A stretch of 61,142 nt of DNA from an uncultured Oscillospiraceae bacterium (GTDB lineage: Bacteria > Bacillota > Clostridia > Oscillospirales > Oscillospiraceae). This document shows, in pieces, positions 16,484 to 24,750 of this stretch. The notes under the pieces were generated by a model. The model saw nothing but the letters and a program-made list of their open reading frames with translations, was not told the origin of the DNA and ran no database searches. Made by a program: the position numbers and the translations under genes. Every line of letters starts with the position of its first letter. Position 1 is the first letter of the stretch. Location: assembly GCA_934574095.1 (NCBI GenBank), contig CAKTMW010000004.1, positions 1 to 61,142 of the forward strand, in the 5' to 3' direction.

Positions 16484-17116
16484 ATGAAGCAGGAGGACAC
16501 CAAGCAGAAAATCATGGCGAAGGCGCTGGAGCTGTTTTCCGCCAACGGGTACGACGCTGTCAGTGTGGGCGAGATCGCTAGGGCCGTGGGTATCAAGGCC
16601 CCTTCGCTTTACAACCATTTTTCCAGTAAGCAGGCGATCTTTGACGCCATCGTGGCGGAAACGGCGGCGCAATACGATCGGGACACAGACCGCATCGACA
16701 TCCATGTGCAGAACGCCAAGCAGGATATCCCCGTATTCACCGCCATCACCGAGGACGCGTTGGCCGCGAAAGTCCGCCAGCTTTTTTCCTACTCCCTGCA
16801 TGACGAGACCATCAGCCGCTTCCGCCGGATGATGACCATCGAGCAGTTCCGCTCGCCCCAACTGGCAGAGCTGTATTCCAGGCGGTACGTGGACCGCGTC
16901 GTGGCCTATCACGCCGCCATCTTCCGCAGTCTCATCGCCGCAGGTCAGATACGGGACGAGGGGGCGGATGCCATGGCCATGATGTATGTGGCGCCGGTAA
17001 TTACCCTATTGGGTGTGTGTGACCGCCAGCCGGAGCGGGAAGAGGAATGTCTGGATAAGCTGGACGCACATGTGCGGCTCTTCTTTCGCGCCGTTCAGGC
17101 CGTCCCTGAGAAGTGA
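16484..17116 (+). CDS. TetR/AcrR family transcriptional regulator
   Basis: 210 residues. The N-terminal HTH (about 10-55) includes VSVGEIARAVGIKAPSLYNHF, the DNA-recognition region of TetR proteins; the C-terminal ligand/dimer domain is unclassified. It heads an apparent plus-strand operon with membrane proteins and acetyltransferases, so the likely role is derepression by a small, perhaps toxic, molecule. A palindrome at 16454-16473 is the probable operator. The ligand cannot be read from sequence. Confidence 0.92.
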   Translation: MKQEDTKQKIMAKALELFSANGYDAVSVGEIARAVGIKAPSLYNHFSSKQAIFDAIVAETAAQYDRDTDRIDIHVQNAKQDIPVFTAITEDALAAKVRQLFSYSLHDETISRFRRMMTIEQFRSPQLAELYSRRYVDRVVAYHAAIFRSLIAAGQIRDEGADAMAMMYVAPVITLLGVCDRQPEREEECLDKLDAHVRLFFRAVQAVPEK

Positions 17117-17154
17117 ACGCTGTGATATCTTAATGTAAAACGAGGTACATCATC

Positions 17155-17565
17155 ATGAAACTCTATTTCGGAAGCGCCGTCACAACGGCGACCACCTTAA
17201 TGATCCTTGCCCTACTGGGCTTCATCGGCTATTCCATTGCCAATCACGGCAGCATCCAGTTTTGGGGCCGCCGCAGCTTGATCGTGCTGGTCTTCGGCCT
17301 GGTGGTCTGCTGCTTCGCGGCGGCGCGGGACGGTCTGGACAAGACCATTCAGCATGCCATCGACGGCAGCTGCGCACCGGGTCTCTTTCCGCTTCTCAGC
17401 ATTCCCACCATCATCGGCTGTGTCGGCGCAGCGCTGATTATCGTGGCTGCCATCGCCACGCCTATCGCCAAATCCCAGCAGGCCCGTCAGGTCTGGTTCT
17501 ATGTGATGTCCGGCGGCGCGGTAATGAAGATCGTCACCATGGAGATCGCGCGGATCCTCCTGTAA
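17155..17565 (+). CDS. Small four-helix membrane protein, unknown function
   Basis: 136 residues with four hydrophobic segments (about 10-30, 38-58, 78-102, 113-134). No motif I recognise. It starts 38 nt after the TetR gene and ends 15 nt before the DUF998-like gene, so it is probably part of the TetR-controlled unit. The two membrane proteins could act together, but that is inference. Confidence 0.7.
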   Translation: MKLYFGSAVTTATTLMILALLGFIGYSIANHGSIQFWGRRSLIVLVFGLVVCCFAAARDGLDKTIQHAIDGSCAPGLFPLLSIPTIIGCVGAALIIVAAIATPIAKSQQARQVWFYVMSGGAVMKIVTMEIARILL

Positions 17566-17580
17566 AAGACGTCGGCCCAT

Positions 17581-18258
17581 ATGAAAAAAGCTTTGCTTCA
17601 AAAGCTGGGACTGCTGGGTGTTGTCAGCTTTCTCTCCTACACGGCGGCGGTGGTATTCTCCCCGCTGGCTTATCCCGGTTATAACTGGATGGCGCAGGCG
17701 GTCAGCGACCTAAGTGCGGCCAACGCGCCGTCTCTGGCGCTGTGGAACCGGCTGAGCGCGCCATACAACACCTGCGAGGTCCTCTGCGCAACTGTCGTCT
17801 GCGTCGGCATACAGGGGCGGAAAACCAGGCTGCTGCGCACCGGTATTTACCTGTTTGCCGCCATGGAGTGGGTCTCCGCCATCGGCTACCGGATGTTCCC
17901 TCTCAGTGACAGCGGCTACGCAGGGACGTTTCAGGACATTATGCACATGGCCGTCACCGCCGTGGTGGTGCTGCTGTCCATCGTATCGCTGAGCATTATT
18001 CTTGTCGCCGGAATAAAAAATAAAAGCTGCCGCTCCTACGGTGTGTGCGCCGGTGCGGCGCTGGGCATGATGCTGGTGGGCGCGTTGGGTATGAAGCTTG
18101 TACCGGCCGCGTACTTCGGCGTCGTGGAGCGCTTCAGCGTATTTGCCGCCACAGGCTTCAACGCCGCGCTGGGCATCCATCTATTCTGCGGCGACGGCAC
18201 AAGGCAGCAGCGGCTTTCCCAAAAAAGTTCTGTTTCCCGCAACGATTCGGCCGCCTGA
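17581..18258 (+). CDS. DUF998-like integral membrane protein
   Basis: 225 residues with about six membrane helices. The motif FSPLAYPGYNWMAQAVSDLSA (about 26-46), a proline-rich loop followed by a Ser-Asp-Leu-Ser turn, is characteristic of DUF998 proteins, whose function is unknown. The ATG is preceded only by a weak site. It lies 63 nt before the hexapeptide acetyltransferase. Confidence 0.8.
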   Translation: MKKALLQKLGLLGVVSFLSYTAAVVFSPLAYPGYNWMAQAVSDLSAANAPSLALWNRLSAPYNTCEVLCATVVCVGIQGRKTRLLRTGIYLFAAMEWVSAIGYRMFPLSDSGYAGTFQDIMHMAVTAVVVLLSIVSLSIILVAGIKNKSCRSYGVCAGAALGMMLVGALGMKLVPAAYFGVVERFSVFAATGFNAALGIHLFCGDGTRQQRLSQKSSVSRNDSAA

Positions 18259-18321
18259 ACGGTAATAAAAATTGGGACACGCAGTCCCATATACTCTAAT
18301 AGTAGGAAGGAGGCGATCGCT

Positions 18322-18966
18322 ATGATCCCTGTCTGGAAAATCTATCCCCGCTCGCAGGGGCACAGCACGGTTTACCTGAAAAATGTTGTCACTGACCCCA
18401 CGATCAAAGTGGGCGACTATACCATCTATGACGATTTCGCCAATGACCCGCGGGACTTTCAGCGCAATAATGTGCTGTACCACTATCCCGAATGCAATCA
18501 CGACAAGCTGACCATCGGCAAGTTCTGCTCCATCGCCTGCGGCGCAAAATTCATTTTTAATGCTGCCAACCATGCGCTGGGCAGTCTTTCCACCTACCCC
18601 TTCCCCATCCTCTTTGAGGAGTGGGGATTGGCGACCGATGTAGATTCCATCGCCGGGGCGTGGGACAATCACGGCGATATCGTGGTGGGCAACGACGTGT
18701 GGATCGGTTACGGGGCCATCATTCTGGCGGGCGTGACCATCGGCGACGGCGCCATCATCGGAAGCCGCGCCGTGGTGACCCACGATGTGCCTCCCTATAC
18801 CATTGTGGGCGGGATTCCCGCCAAGCCCATTCGCAAGCGGTTTGATGACGCGACAGCGGAAAGGCTGGAAACCATCCGTTGGTGGGACTGGGACGAGGAA
18901 AAAATCAAGCGCAGTATTCCCGCCATCCAGTCGGGGGATATCGCGGCTTTGGAGCGCACTGTATGA
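18322..18966 (+). CDS. Xenobiotic acetyltransferase, CatB/Vat type
   Basis: 214 residues with left-handed beta-helix hexapeptide repeats (e.g. [20 protein letters not shown], about 125-144). The catalytic-loop His lies in [15 protein letters not shown] (about 74-88). C-terminal [10 protein letters not shown] and the WWDW motif are those of Vat/CatB trimers, which acetylate streptogramin A, chloramphenicol or related compounds from acetyl-CoA. AAGGAGGCG precedes the ATG. It overlaps the next gene as ATGA. Whether it gives resistance here is not known. Confidence 0.87.
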   Translation: MIPVWKIYPRSQGHSTVYLKNVVTDPTIKVGDYTIYDDFANDPRDFQRNNVLYHYPECNHDKLTIGKFCSIACGAKFIFNAANHALGSLSTYPFPILFEEWGLATDVDSIAGAWDNHGDIVVGNDVWIGYGAIILAGVTIGDGAIIGSRAVVTHDVPPYTIVGGIPAKPIRKRFDDATAERLETIRWWDWDEEKIKRSIPAIQSGDIAALERTV

Positions 18967-19595
18967 AGCCAACCGTTATCGACCCTGAAGCCACCGCCCG
19001 CGCGGCAGCGTTTGCCCTTTGGATGGACGCGCCCAACCCCATGGTGACCTTCTTTAAGACCCTGGACGTAACACCGGTCCTCAGACTCAGCCGCAAACGC
19101 GGCTATAAGTTCAACATGCTGCTGTGCTGGTGCATCGGCAAGGCCGCCAGCGACATCAAGGAGTTTTATCTGCTGCCTGTGGGACATGAGCTGCTGCAAT
19201 ATGACAGTATTGCGGTAAACACCATCGTAAAGAACAAGACCGGTGAAGTCAGTTCCTGTGATGTGCCGTTCTCAGACGATCTTGCGCGATTCAATACCGA
19301 TTATCTGCGCCTGACACGCGAGACAGCGGAGAACTGCGAGAATCACGACCTGACGGACCGTATGGTGATCGGTACCTCCGCCATTGTAGAGACCGAGATC
19401 GACGGAGCCGTCGGCATGTACAGCGGCATTTTCAACAATCCCTTCCTCTTCTGGGGAAGCTATCGAAAGGGGGTTTTTCGGACCACACTGCCTCTCTCCT
19501 TCCAGTTTCACCATACGCAGATGGACGGCGCACACGCCGGACAGTTTTTGCAGCGTTTGCAGCAGATCATCTGTGGATTGAAATCTGGAGCATGA
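18963..19595 (+). CDS. CatA-like chloramphenicol acetyltransferase family protein
   Basis: 210 residues from the ATG at 18963, which overlaps the previous stop (ATGA). It has the CAT fold signature [10 protein letters not shown] (about 183-192), i.e. the HHxxxDG catalytic motif with its active His and structural Asp, and FFKTLDVT and [12 protein letters not shown] in the N-terminal half. Type A CATs are trimers unrelated in fold to CatB. Having both types coupled is unusual. Substrate unverified; distant CatA-like proteins often do not act on chloramphenicol. Confidence 0.85.
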   Translation: MKPTVIDPEATARAAAFALWMDAPNPMVTFFKTLDVTPVLRLSRKRGYKFNMLLCWCIGKAASDIKEFYLLPVGHELLQYDSIAVNTIVKNKTGEVSSCDVPFSDDLARFNTDYLRLTRETAENCENHDLTDRMVIGTSAIVETEIDGAVGMYSGIFNNPFLFWGSYRKGVFRTTLPLSFQFHHTQMDGAHAGQFLQRLQQIICGLKSGA

Positions 19596-19666
19596 CCACC
19601 TGCGGCACATTTGGCGCGCCGCAAAAATCCACCCCGGCCTTTACCGCCGGACAAAACCAAATTTTT

Positions 19667-19760
19667 AAGGAGAACTTTTTGAAACTTAACACTTTGCTAC
19701 TGGAGCGTGTGGCCTGACCGGGAGGTCTGGCAAATTCAACCACACGCCATTCCTCCCGGA
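19667..19760 (+). promoter_or_regulatory. Possible leader peptide and attenuator before the RNHCP gene
   Basis: An AAGGAG site (19667-19672) lies 6 nt before TTG (19679), opening a 12-codon frame MKLNTLLLERVA that ends at TGA 19715-19717. Two interleaved helices are possible. Helix A pairs GCGTGTGG (19705-19712, inside the leader) with CCACACGC (19740-19747). Helix B pairs CCGGGAGG (19718-19725) with CCTCCCGG (19752-19759). The CCTCCC arm could otherwise pair with the downstream GGAGG site at 19781-19785. The layout resembles translational attenuators, but is inference. Confidence 0.4.
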
Positions 19761-19792
19761 AGATCGGACACATATCTTCAGGAGGAATTATC

Positions 19793-20218
19793 ATGAACCG
19801 CGAAAACAAACGGAAAACCTTTGAAAAAGGCTACTATAAAACCCACGCCTGCCACGACAGCTTTACCTGCAAGGTCTGCGGCCGTCTGGTAACACCGGAA
19901 TACGCCGGAAGCGACCACCGCAACCACTGCCCCAACTGCCTGACCAGTCTTCACGTGGACATTGAGCCCGGCGACCGGGAAAGCGACTGCGGCGGCATCA
20001 TGGAGCCCATCGCCGTCTGGGTCCGCAAGGGCGGAGAGTGGGCCATCATCCACCGCTGCAAGCGCTGCGGCGCTCTCAGCTCCAACCGGGTGGCGGCGGA
20101 CGACAACCCCATGAAGCTGATGAGCATCGCTATGAAGCCCCTGTGTGAGCCGCCGTTCCCTCTGGAGCGCATCGAGGAGATGACCGCTCTGATGGCGGGC
20201 GATGGCCGCATGCGGTAA
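19793..20218 (+). CDS. RNHCP domain protein (zinc-ribbon-like)
   Basis: 141 residues with Cys pairs typical of zinc ribbons: CKVCGR (about 26-31), RNHCPNCL (about 43-50, the name-giving RNHCP motif), a lone Cys in SDCGG, and CKRCG (about 84-88). Function of the family is not established; nucleic-acid or metal binding is plausible. A strong AGGAGG site precedes the ATG. It follows the CAT-type genes by about 200 nt with a structured leader between. Confidence 0.85.
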   Translation: MNRENKRKTFEKGYYKTHACHDSFTCKVCGRLVTPEYAGSDHRNHCPNCLTSLHVDIEPGDRESDCGGIMEPIAVWVRKGGEWAIIHRCKRCGALSSNRVAADDNPMKLMSIAMKPLCEPPFPLERIEEMTALMAGDGRMR

Positions 20219-20264
20219 AGACGCTGTCATTCAAAGGGAACCGCACCGTTTTCATCTCACATGC

Positions 20265-20303
20265 AGACGCCCTGTATCCGGCGGATACAGGGCGTCTTTT
20301 TTG
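20265..20303 (+). terminator. Intrinsic terminator after the RNHCP gene
   Basis: AGACGCCCTGTATCC and GGATACAGGGCGTCT form a 15-bp perfect stem followed by TTTTTTG. It ends the TetR/acetyltransferase/RNHCP unit. Confidence 0.9.
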
Positions 20304-20487
20304 TTGCCATCTCCCTTTTTCTTCCATATTTGTTGATTTTTGTCGAACATTACAAAAATGTACATTTAATTTCGTATAGAATGACGCATTCTCTTTTCTT
20401 GCGGCACACGGAGGTCAAATGGTAAAATTAAAACAGCGCAAAAATTATACTAATCGAGGAATCAGGAGAAAACAGGGAGGAAATCAC

Positions 20488-22584
20488 ATGAAAAAGCACA
20501 TCTTTTGTCTATTGCTGACCATCCTGCTCATACCGTCACTTCTGCCGGTTCATGCGCTGGCCGCCGTGTCTCCCACCCCGAAGGAGTCTGTATTATCCGC
20601 AGAATCCGGCAGCACAGCCGTCCTCCACTATGACCCCTATACCGGGCAATATATCTCCCGCGGTATTGAGGAACTGGACAGCATCCCGCAGGCCGTCATT
20701 CAGCCTGACGGCAGCGGTCTGCCCGGCATTGACTACTACGGTTATGATTATCTGAAAAGCCTGGAGGAATCAGCCAGCGAATTCCGCGGTGTTCTGACCG
20801 GCGTCTATGACCTGATGCTCTCTGCCGCCAGACAGTATGACGGCACAGGTACGCCCGACGCGGCATACGGCGGACTGATCGGACCTCGGTATGTCCTCGC
20901 GGAGCACAGTCTCCCCCAGCTGTCGGTGGAACTGATGGAGCGTATTTATCACATCATGGCCAACGACCATCCTGAGCTTTTTTGGCTGCGGCACTACTGT
21001 GAGCTGTGGGTATCCGATGACGGAACCGTCGAAGGGACGAGTGCTTTGAGCGTTTCGGCCTTTGCTCTGAGCTTTTCCGCCTATGACGAGGGCTTCTCCG
21101 AAGCTGCCGCTGACTTCCAAAACGCGGCAAACTCTATTTTGAATACCACCCAGTGCGGCAGTCTCTATGCACGGGAGTTTTATCTGCACAACGCACTGGT
21201 GGCGCATATCGCCTATACGCCGGAGGCGATGGACCGGAGCGCCTACACAGCCCTGGTCGCAGGCCAAAGCCGCGTCGGGTATGCCGCCGCATTTCAGCAT
21301 TTGCTTCAGCAGGCGGGAATCAGCAGCTATCGGGTAACAGGCTGGCATGACGGCGCGTACCACGCCTGGAACATTGTGAAGCTGGAGGACGGCTGGCACT
21401 ATGTGGACCCGGCCTGCGACAACCTCATTGTGGAGGATGGTCCGCCGGCGGTCAGCCACACATATTTCAACGTCGGCAGTGATGTTATCGACGGCGTTCA
21501 CACCATTGACGTGGCGCGGAACGCTGCGATCGATACGCTGTCCTCCTACGACGAGACGGCCGTCCACCTGCACTACCACATCTGCTATAAGGATAGCCCA
21601 ACGGCGCACCTGCTGTCCTGCCGCTGCGGCGATACGCAAACGGAGGACCATGTCTTTGGCGCACCGGAAGTCGTGCAAAAGGCGACCTGCACCACCGACG
21701 GAAGTAATTCCCAGACCTGTGAAAAGTGCTGGTACGTAAAGACGGTAGCGGTTCCCGCCGCCGGCCACAGCAACGGAAAAGAAACCGCCGGCGCAGACGA
21801 CCGCATCACTGCCGCCTGCACCGTATGCGGCACAGTGTCCTCCCGCTCGGCGTTTTCCTATATCACCACCCGCCCCAAAAAGGAGATCGCCATCACCGGC
21901 TACGAAGGCATTCATGACGACATCGTGATCCCCGGTACGCTGGACGGCCGCGCGGTGGTACGCATCAATAAAGGCGCTTTTCAGGGTCGCAGCGGGATGA
22001 CCAGCGTCACCATACCCGACAGCGTGACGTTGATCGAGGAAGGCGCATTCTCCGGCTGCGACGCGCTCACCGCCGTCCACTACGGCGGCAATCGGGACCA
22101 ATGGCAGGCAGTTGAGATCGGCGCTTCCAACGAAACGCTGACCGCCGCCGCGATCCAGTATACTCCCACCGGGCTCCTGCTGGACGTCGCCACCGCAGAC
22201 GCCAAAGTACAGCTGACGGCAGGCGGCACGGTATACGCCCTCAGCAAAAGCGGACAGCGGTATACGCCTTCGGAAGCGCTTACACCCGGCGTTTATACCC
22301 TGCTGGTGGAAAAGGACGGCTATGTGCCCTATCAGCGGGAATATAAGTATGACGGCAGCGGCGGCTGGCTCGCGGTCCGGCTTCTCCTTCCCGGTAATAT
22401 CAACGGCAAGGGCCTGAAAGCGGACGCCGAGGATATGCAGCGGCTATATGAGCATCTGACCGGGATAACCACAATTACCGAGCCATATCTGCGGAAGGTG
22501 GCCGACGTCAATGGCGACGGCGCTATCGACGTCTATGACCTCCAGCGGCTGTATGAACACGTCAGTAAAATAAAGGAATTCTGA
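20488..22584 (+). CDS. Secreted transglutaminase-fold protein with BspA repeat and dockerin-like end
   Basis: 698 residues from the ATG at 20488 (GGGAGG site). Order: signal peptide (about 1-27, ending HALAA), a helical region, a transglutaminase-like core (about 250-330), a cysteine-rich segment with CxxC pairs (about 395-455), one BspA-type leucine-rich unit (IPDSVTLIEEGAFSGC, about 508-523), a PEGA-like beta segment, and a C-terminal dockerin-like pair (ADVNGDGAIDVYDLQRLYEH, about 671-690, with DxNxDG calcium ligands). The core keeps HAWNIV and the DPACD Asp, but where GVCxGYA is normal it reads SRVGYA. The nucleophilic Cys is therefore absent and enzymatic activity is doubtful. Confidence 0.85.
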   Translation: MKKHIFCLLLTILLIPSLLPVHALAAVSPTPKESVLSAESGSTAVLHYDPYTGQYISRGIEELDSIPQAVIQPDGSGLPGIDYYGYDYLKSLEESASEFRGVLTGVYDLMLSAARQYDGTGTPDAAYGGLIGPRYVLAEHSLPQLSVELMERIYHIMANDHPELFWLRHYCELWVSDDGTVEGTSALSVSAFALSFSAYDEGFSEAAADFQNAANSILNTTQCGSLYAREFYLHNALVAHIAYTPEAMDRSAYTALVAGQSRVGYAAAFQHLLQQAGISSYRVTGWHDGAYHAWNIVKLEDGWHYVDPACDNLIVEDGPPAVSHTYFNVGSDVIDGVHTIDVARNAAIDTLSSYDETAVHLHYHICYKDSPTAHLLSCRCGDTQTEDHVFGAPEVVQKATCTTDGSNSQTCEKCWYVKTVAVPAAGHSNGKETAGADDRITAACTVCGTVSSRSAFSYITTRPKKEIAITGYEGIHDDIVIPGTLDGRAVVRINKGAFQGRSGMTSVTIPDSVTLIEEGAFSGCDALTAVHYGGNRDQWQAVEIGASNETLTAAAIQYTPTGLLLDVATADAKVQLTAGGTVYALSKSGQRYTPSEALTPGVYTLLVEKDGYVPYQREYKYDGSGGWLAVRLLLPGNINGKGLKADAEDMQRLYEHLTGITTITEPYLRKVADVNGDGAIDVYDLQRLYEHVSKIKEF

Positions 22585-22589
22585 CAAAA

Positions 22590-22626
22590 CAGAGGGGCGA
22601 CGCGACGCGCCGCCCCTCTGTTCTTA
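22590..22626 (+). terminator. Intrinsic terminator
   Basis: CAGAGGGGCG and CGCCCCTCTG arms around a GC-rich loop, followed by TTCTT. It ends the transglutaminase-like gene. Confidence 0.75.
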
Positions 22627-22677
22627 GGAAAAAGCGTACTTTTTTGCCGCACAGGCACATATTCCCTCGGCTCATGC

Positions 22678-22706
22678 TTGCGGTGCATGAATTATCGTGC
22701 TACAAT
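22678..22706 (+). promoter_or_regulatory. Promoter of the BspA-dockerin-BMP gene
   Basis: TTGCGG (22678-22683), 17-nt spacer, TACAAT (22701-22706); the start codon is 43 nt downstream of the -10 with an AGGAGG site at 22735-22740. Confidence 0.7.
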
Positions 22707-22748
22707 ACATTTTGAAGAAATGTGTCGTTTATGCAGGAGGAAGAGTTC

Positions 22749-24608
22749 ATGAAAAAACTAGCTTGTCTATCGCTGGCACTGCTGATGGCATTGACTCTGC
22801 TGCCAGTGAAGGTATGGGCCGTCACCGAAATGGCTTCCGGCAACTGTGGCGCTAACGGTTCCAACGCCAAATGGTCTCTGGACGAGCAAGGCACTCTGAC
22901 CATCAGCGGAAAAGGCAAAATAGCGGATTATGGCTGGGGTGTTCCCGCCCCTTGGACCGGTCACCGTAATACCATCAAAAAGATAGTAATCGCTTCAGGA
23001 ATCACCGCCGTTGGAGAAGGTTCATTCTCTGGCTGCAATGCTCTGACCGTCATCACCCTGCCTAACAGCGTGACCTCTATCGACAACGGCGCTTTTTCCG
23101 GCTGCAGCAGTTTATCCAGCATCACGATTCCCAAAGATGTTACTTTTATTGGCGTTCGTGCTTTTTATGGCTGCAGCAGTCTAGAAAATGTGTATTATGC
23201 TGGGACAAAGCAAAAATGGAATGCTATCGACATTGAAAACGGCAACGATATGCTGCTAAATGCGGTAATCTATCCTTTAACCATCAGCAGCGGTAATATC
23301 AACGGCATAAGCGACATTGACGCTACGGATATGGCGTGTCTGTACGAGTATCTGACCACTGGGAATTTTGGGCATTTGTCAGAAGAAGATTTTTTCTCTG
23401 TTGCCGACCTGAATGACGATAATTCTGTTGATGTCTATGACCTGCAATTTCTCTATGAAGTCATCAGTGGTATTAAAGACATAAAAGACCCGTCCAATGA
23501 TGATACCTCCAAATACAGTGTAGCCATGATTACCGATTACGGAGATATTACCGACCAATCATACAACCAAACCACTTATGAAGCATGCAAAGAGTACTGT
23601 ATAGCAAATGGCCTAAAATTCAAATATTTCAAACCTGTTGAAGATAGCTCCGCTGCACGCATCGCCATGATTGAACGTGCTATAAGTGAGGGCTTCAACA
23701 TCATCGTGATGCCCGGCTACGCTTTCGGCGGCGCTATCGTCGAGGCTGCCCCCAAGTACAAGGATGTTAAGTTCGTGGCTCTGGACGTTGCCAAGGGCGA
23801 CTATCTGGAAGCCGGTGTCACCGCTGCCGGTGAGCAGTATGACTACAACCCCGACAACTGGGATCTGGCCAAGTACGCTGACCTGAGCAACGTCTACACC
23901 ATGATCTATCAGGAAGAGCTGTGCGGCTACATGGCTGGTTACGCCACCGTGAAGATGGGCTACACCAAGCTGGGCTATGTCGGTGGTATGGCTATTCCTG
24001 CCATTACCCGCTATGGTTACGGTTTCGTGCAGGGTGCTAACGCTGCCGCCAAGGAGTTGGGCGCCACTGTCGAGATGAAGTACATCTACGCTAACACCTT
24101 CTCCCCCGACGCCAGCATCACCGCTGCTATGGATGCCTGGTATACGGAGGGTACACAAGCTGTGTTTGCTTGCGGCGGCGGCATCTATGTCTCCGTTGCC
24201 GAGGCTGCCAAGAAGGCCAATGCCAAGATCGTCGGCGTTGACGTGGACCAGGCTCCCATCATTGACGCTCTGGCCAACGAGGATACCACCATCACCTCCG
24301 CTATGAAGGGTCTGGCCTCCTCCACCAAAGCTGCATTGCAGGCCATCATCGAGGATAGCCGATGGGACGAGTTGGCTGGCAAGATCGACAACCTGGGTCT
24401 GGTTTCCGCCACTGACATGGATGCCAACTATGTCGGCATCCCCACCGGTGACGGCACTGCCTGGTGCAATCTTTTTACCCTTGAAGATTACGCTACTTTG
24501 GTGGCTGACATGCTTGATGGTAAAGTTGCTGTCAGCAATGACACATCAAAATCCCCCAGCGATTTTGCCACTAATATAACCTTAATCGATATGGGTGCTT
24601 TGAATTAA
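22749..24608 (+). CDS. Secreted fusion: BspA repeats + dockerin-like + BMP/PnrA-type substrate-binding domain
   Basis: 619 residues from the ATG at 22749. Order: signal peptide (about 1-25), BspA leucine-rich repeats (about 60-150, with SVTSIDNGAFSGCSSL), a dockerin-like calcium pair (about 178-245, ADLNDDNSVDVYDLQFLYE) and a full BMP family binding domain (about 253-619). The last opens with SVAMITDYGDITDQSYNQ and contains GYVGGMAIPAITRYGYGFVQG and AVFACGGGIYVSV. BMP/PnrA proteins are normally stand-alone lipoproteins that deliver nucleosides to an ABC transporter; here there is no lipobox and no transporter beside it. Codon choice changes sharply inside the BMP domain: Lys is AAA 7 of 7 before about 23690, AAG 14 of 15 from 23690 to 24470, and AAA again in the tail. 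Confidence 0.88.
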   Translation: MKKLACLSLALLMALTLLPVKVWAVTEMASGNCGANGSNAKWSLDEQGTLTISGKGKIADYGWGVPAPWTGHRNTIKKIVIASGITAVGEGSFSGCNALTVITLPNSVTSIDNGAFSGCSSLSSITIPKDVTFIGVRAFYGCSSLENVYYAGTKQKWNAIDIENGNDMLLNAVIYPLTISSGNINGISDIDATDMACLYEYLTTGNFGHLSEEDFFSVADLNDDNSVDVYDLQFLYEVISGIKDIKDPSNDDTSKYSVAMITDYGDITDQSYNQTTYEACKEYCIANGLKFKYFKPVEDSSAARIAMIERAISEGFNIIVMPGYAFGGAIVEAAPKYKDVKFVALDVAKGDYLEAGVTAAGEQYDYNPDNWDLAKYADLSNVYTMIYQEELCGYMAGYATVKMGYTKLGYVGGMAIPAITRYGYGFVQGANAAAKELGATVEMKYIYANTFSPDASITAAMDAWYTEGTQAVFACGGGIYVSVAEAAKKANAKIVGVDVDQAPIIDALANEDTTITSAMKGLASSTKAALQAIIEDSRWDELAGKIDNLGLVSATDMDANYVGIPTGDGTAWCNLFTLEDYATLVADMLDGKVAVSNDTSKSPSDFATNITLIDMGALN

Positions 24609-24619
24609 GATTAACTTGA

Positions 24620-24653
24620 CATCAGCAAGACCGCTTCTGCGGTCTTGCTGATG
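24620..24653 (+). terminator. Strong hairpin after the BMP fusion gene
   Basis: CATCAGCAAGACCGC-TTCT-GCGGTCTTGCTGATG is a perfect 15-bp stem with a tetraloop. The following CTCCTAT is poor in U, so termination efficiency is uncertain; mRNA stabilisation is an alternative. Confidence 0.65.
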
Positions 24654-24688
24654 CTCCTATATGTAACAGGCATTTTCCCATTCCCTCC

Positions 24689-24717
24689 TTGATTTTGCTC
24701 CCCGCTTTCTATACAAT
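24689..24717 (+). promoter_or_regulatory. Promoter of the LuxR-type regulator gene
   Basis: TTGATT (24689-24694), 17-nt spacer, TACAAT (24712-24717). The gene starts 33 nt further on. Confidence 0.7.
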
Positions 24718-24750
24718 AAGAACAAAACGACCAACGTTAGGAGCGTCACC

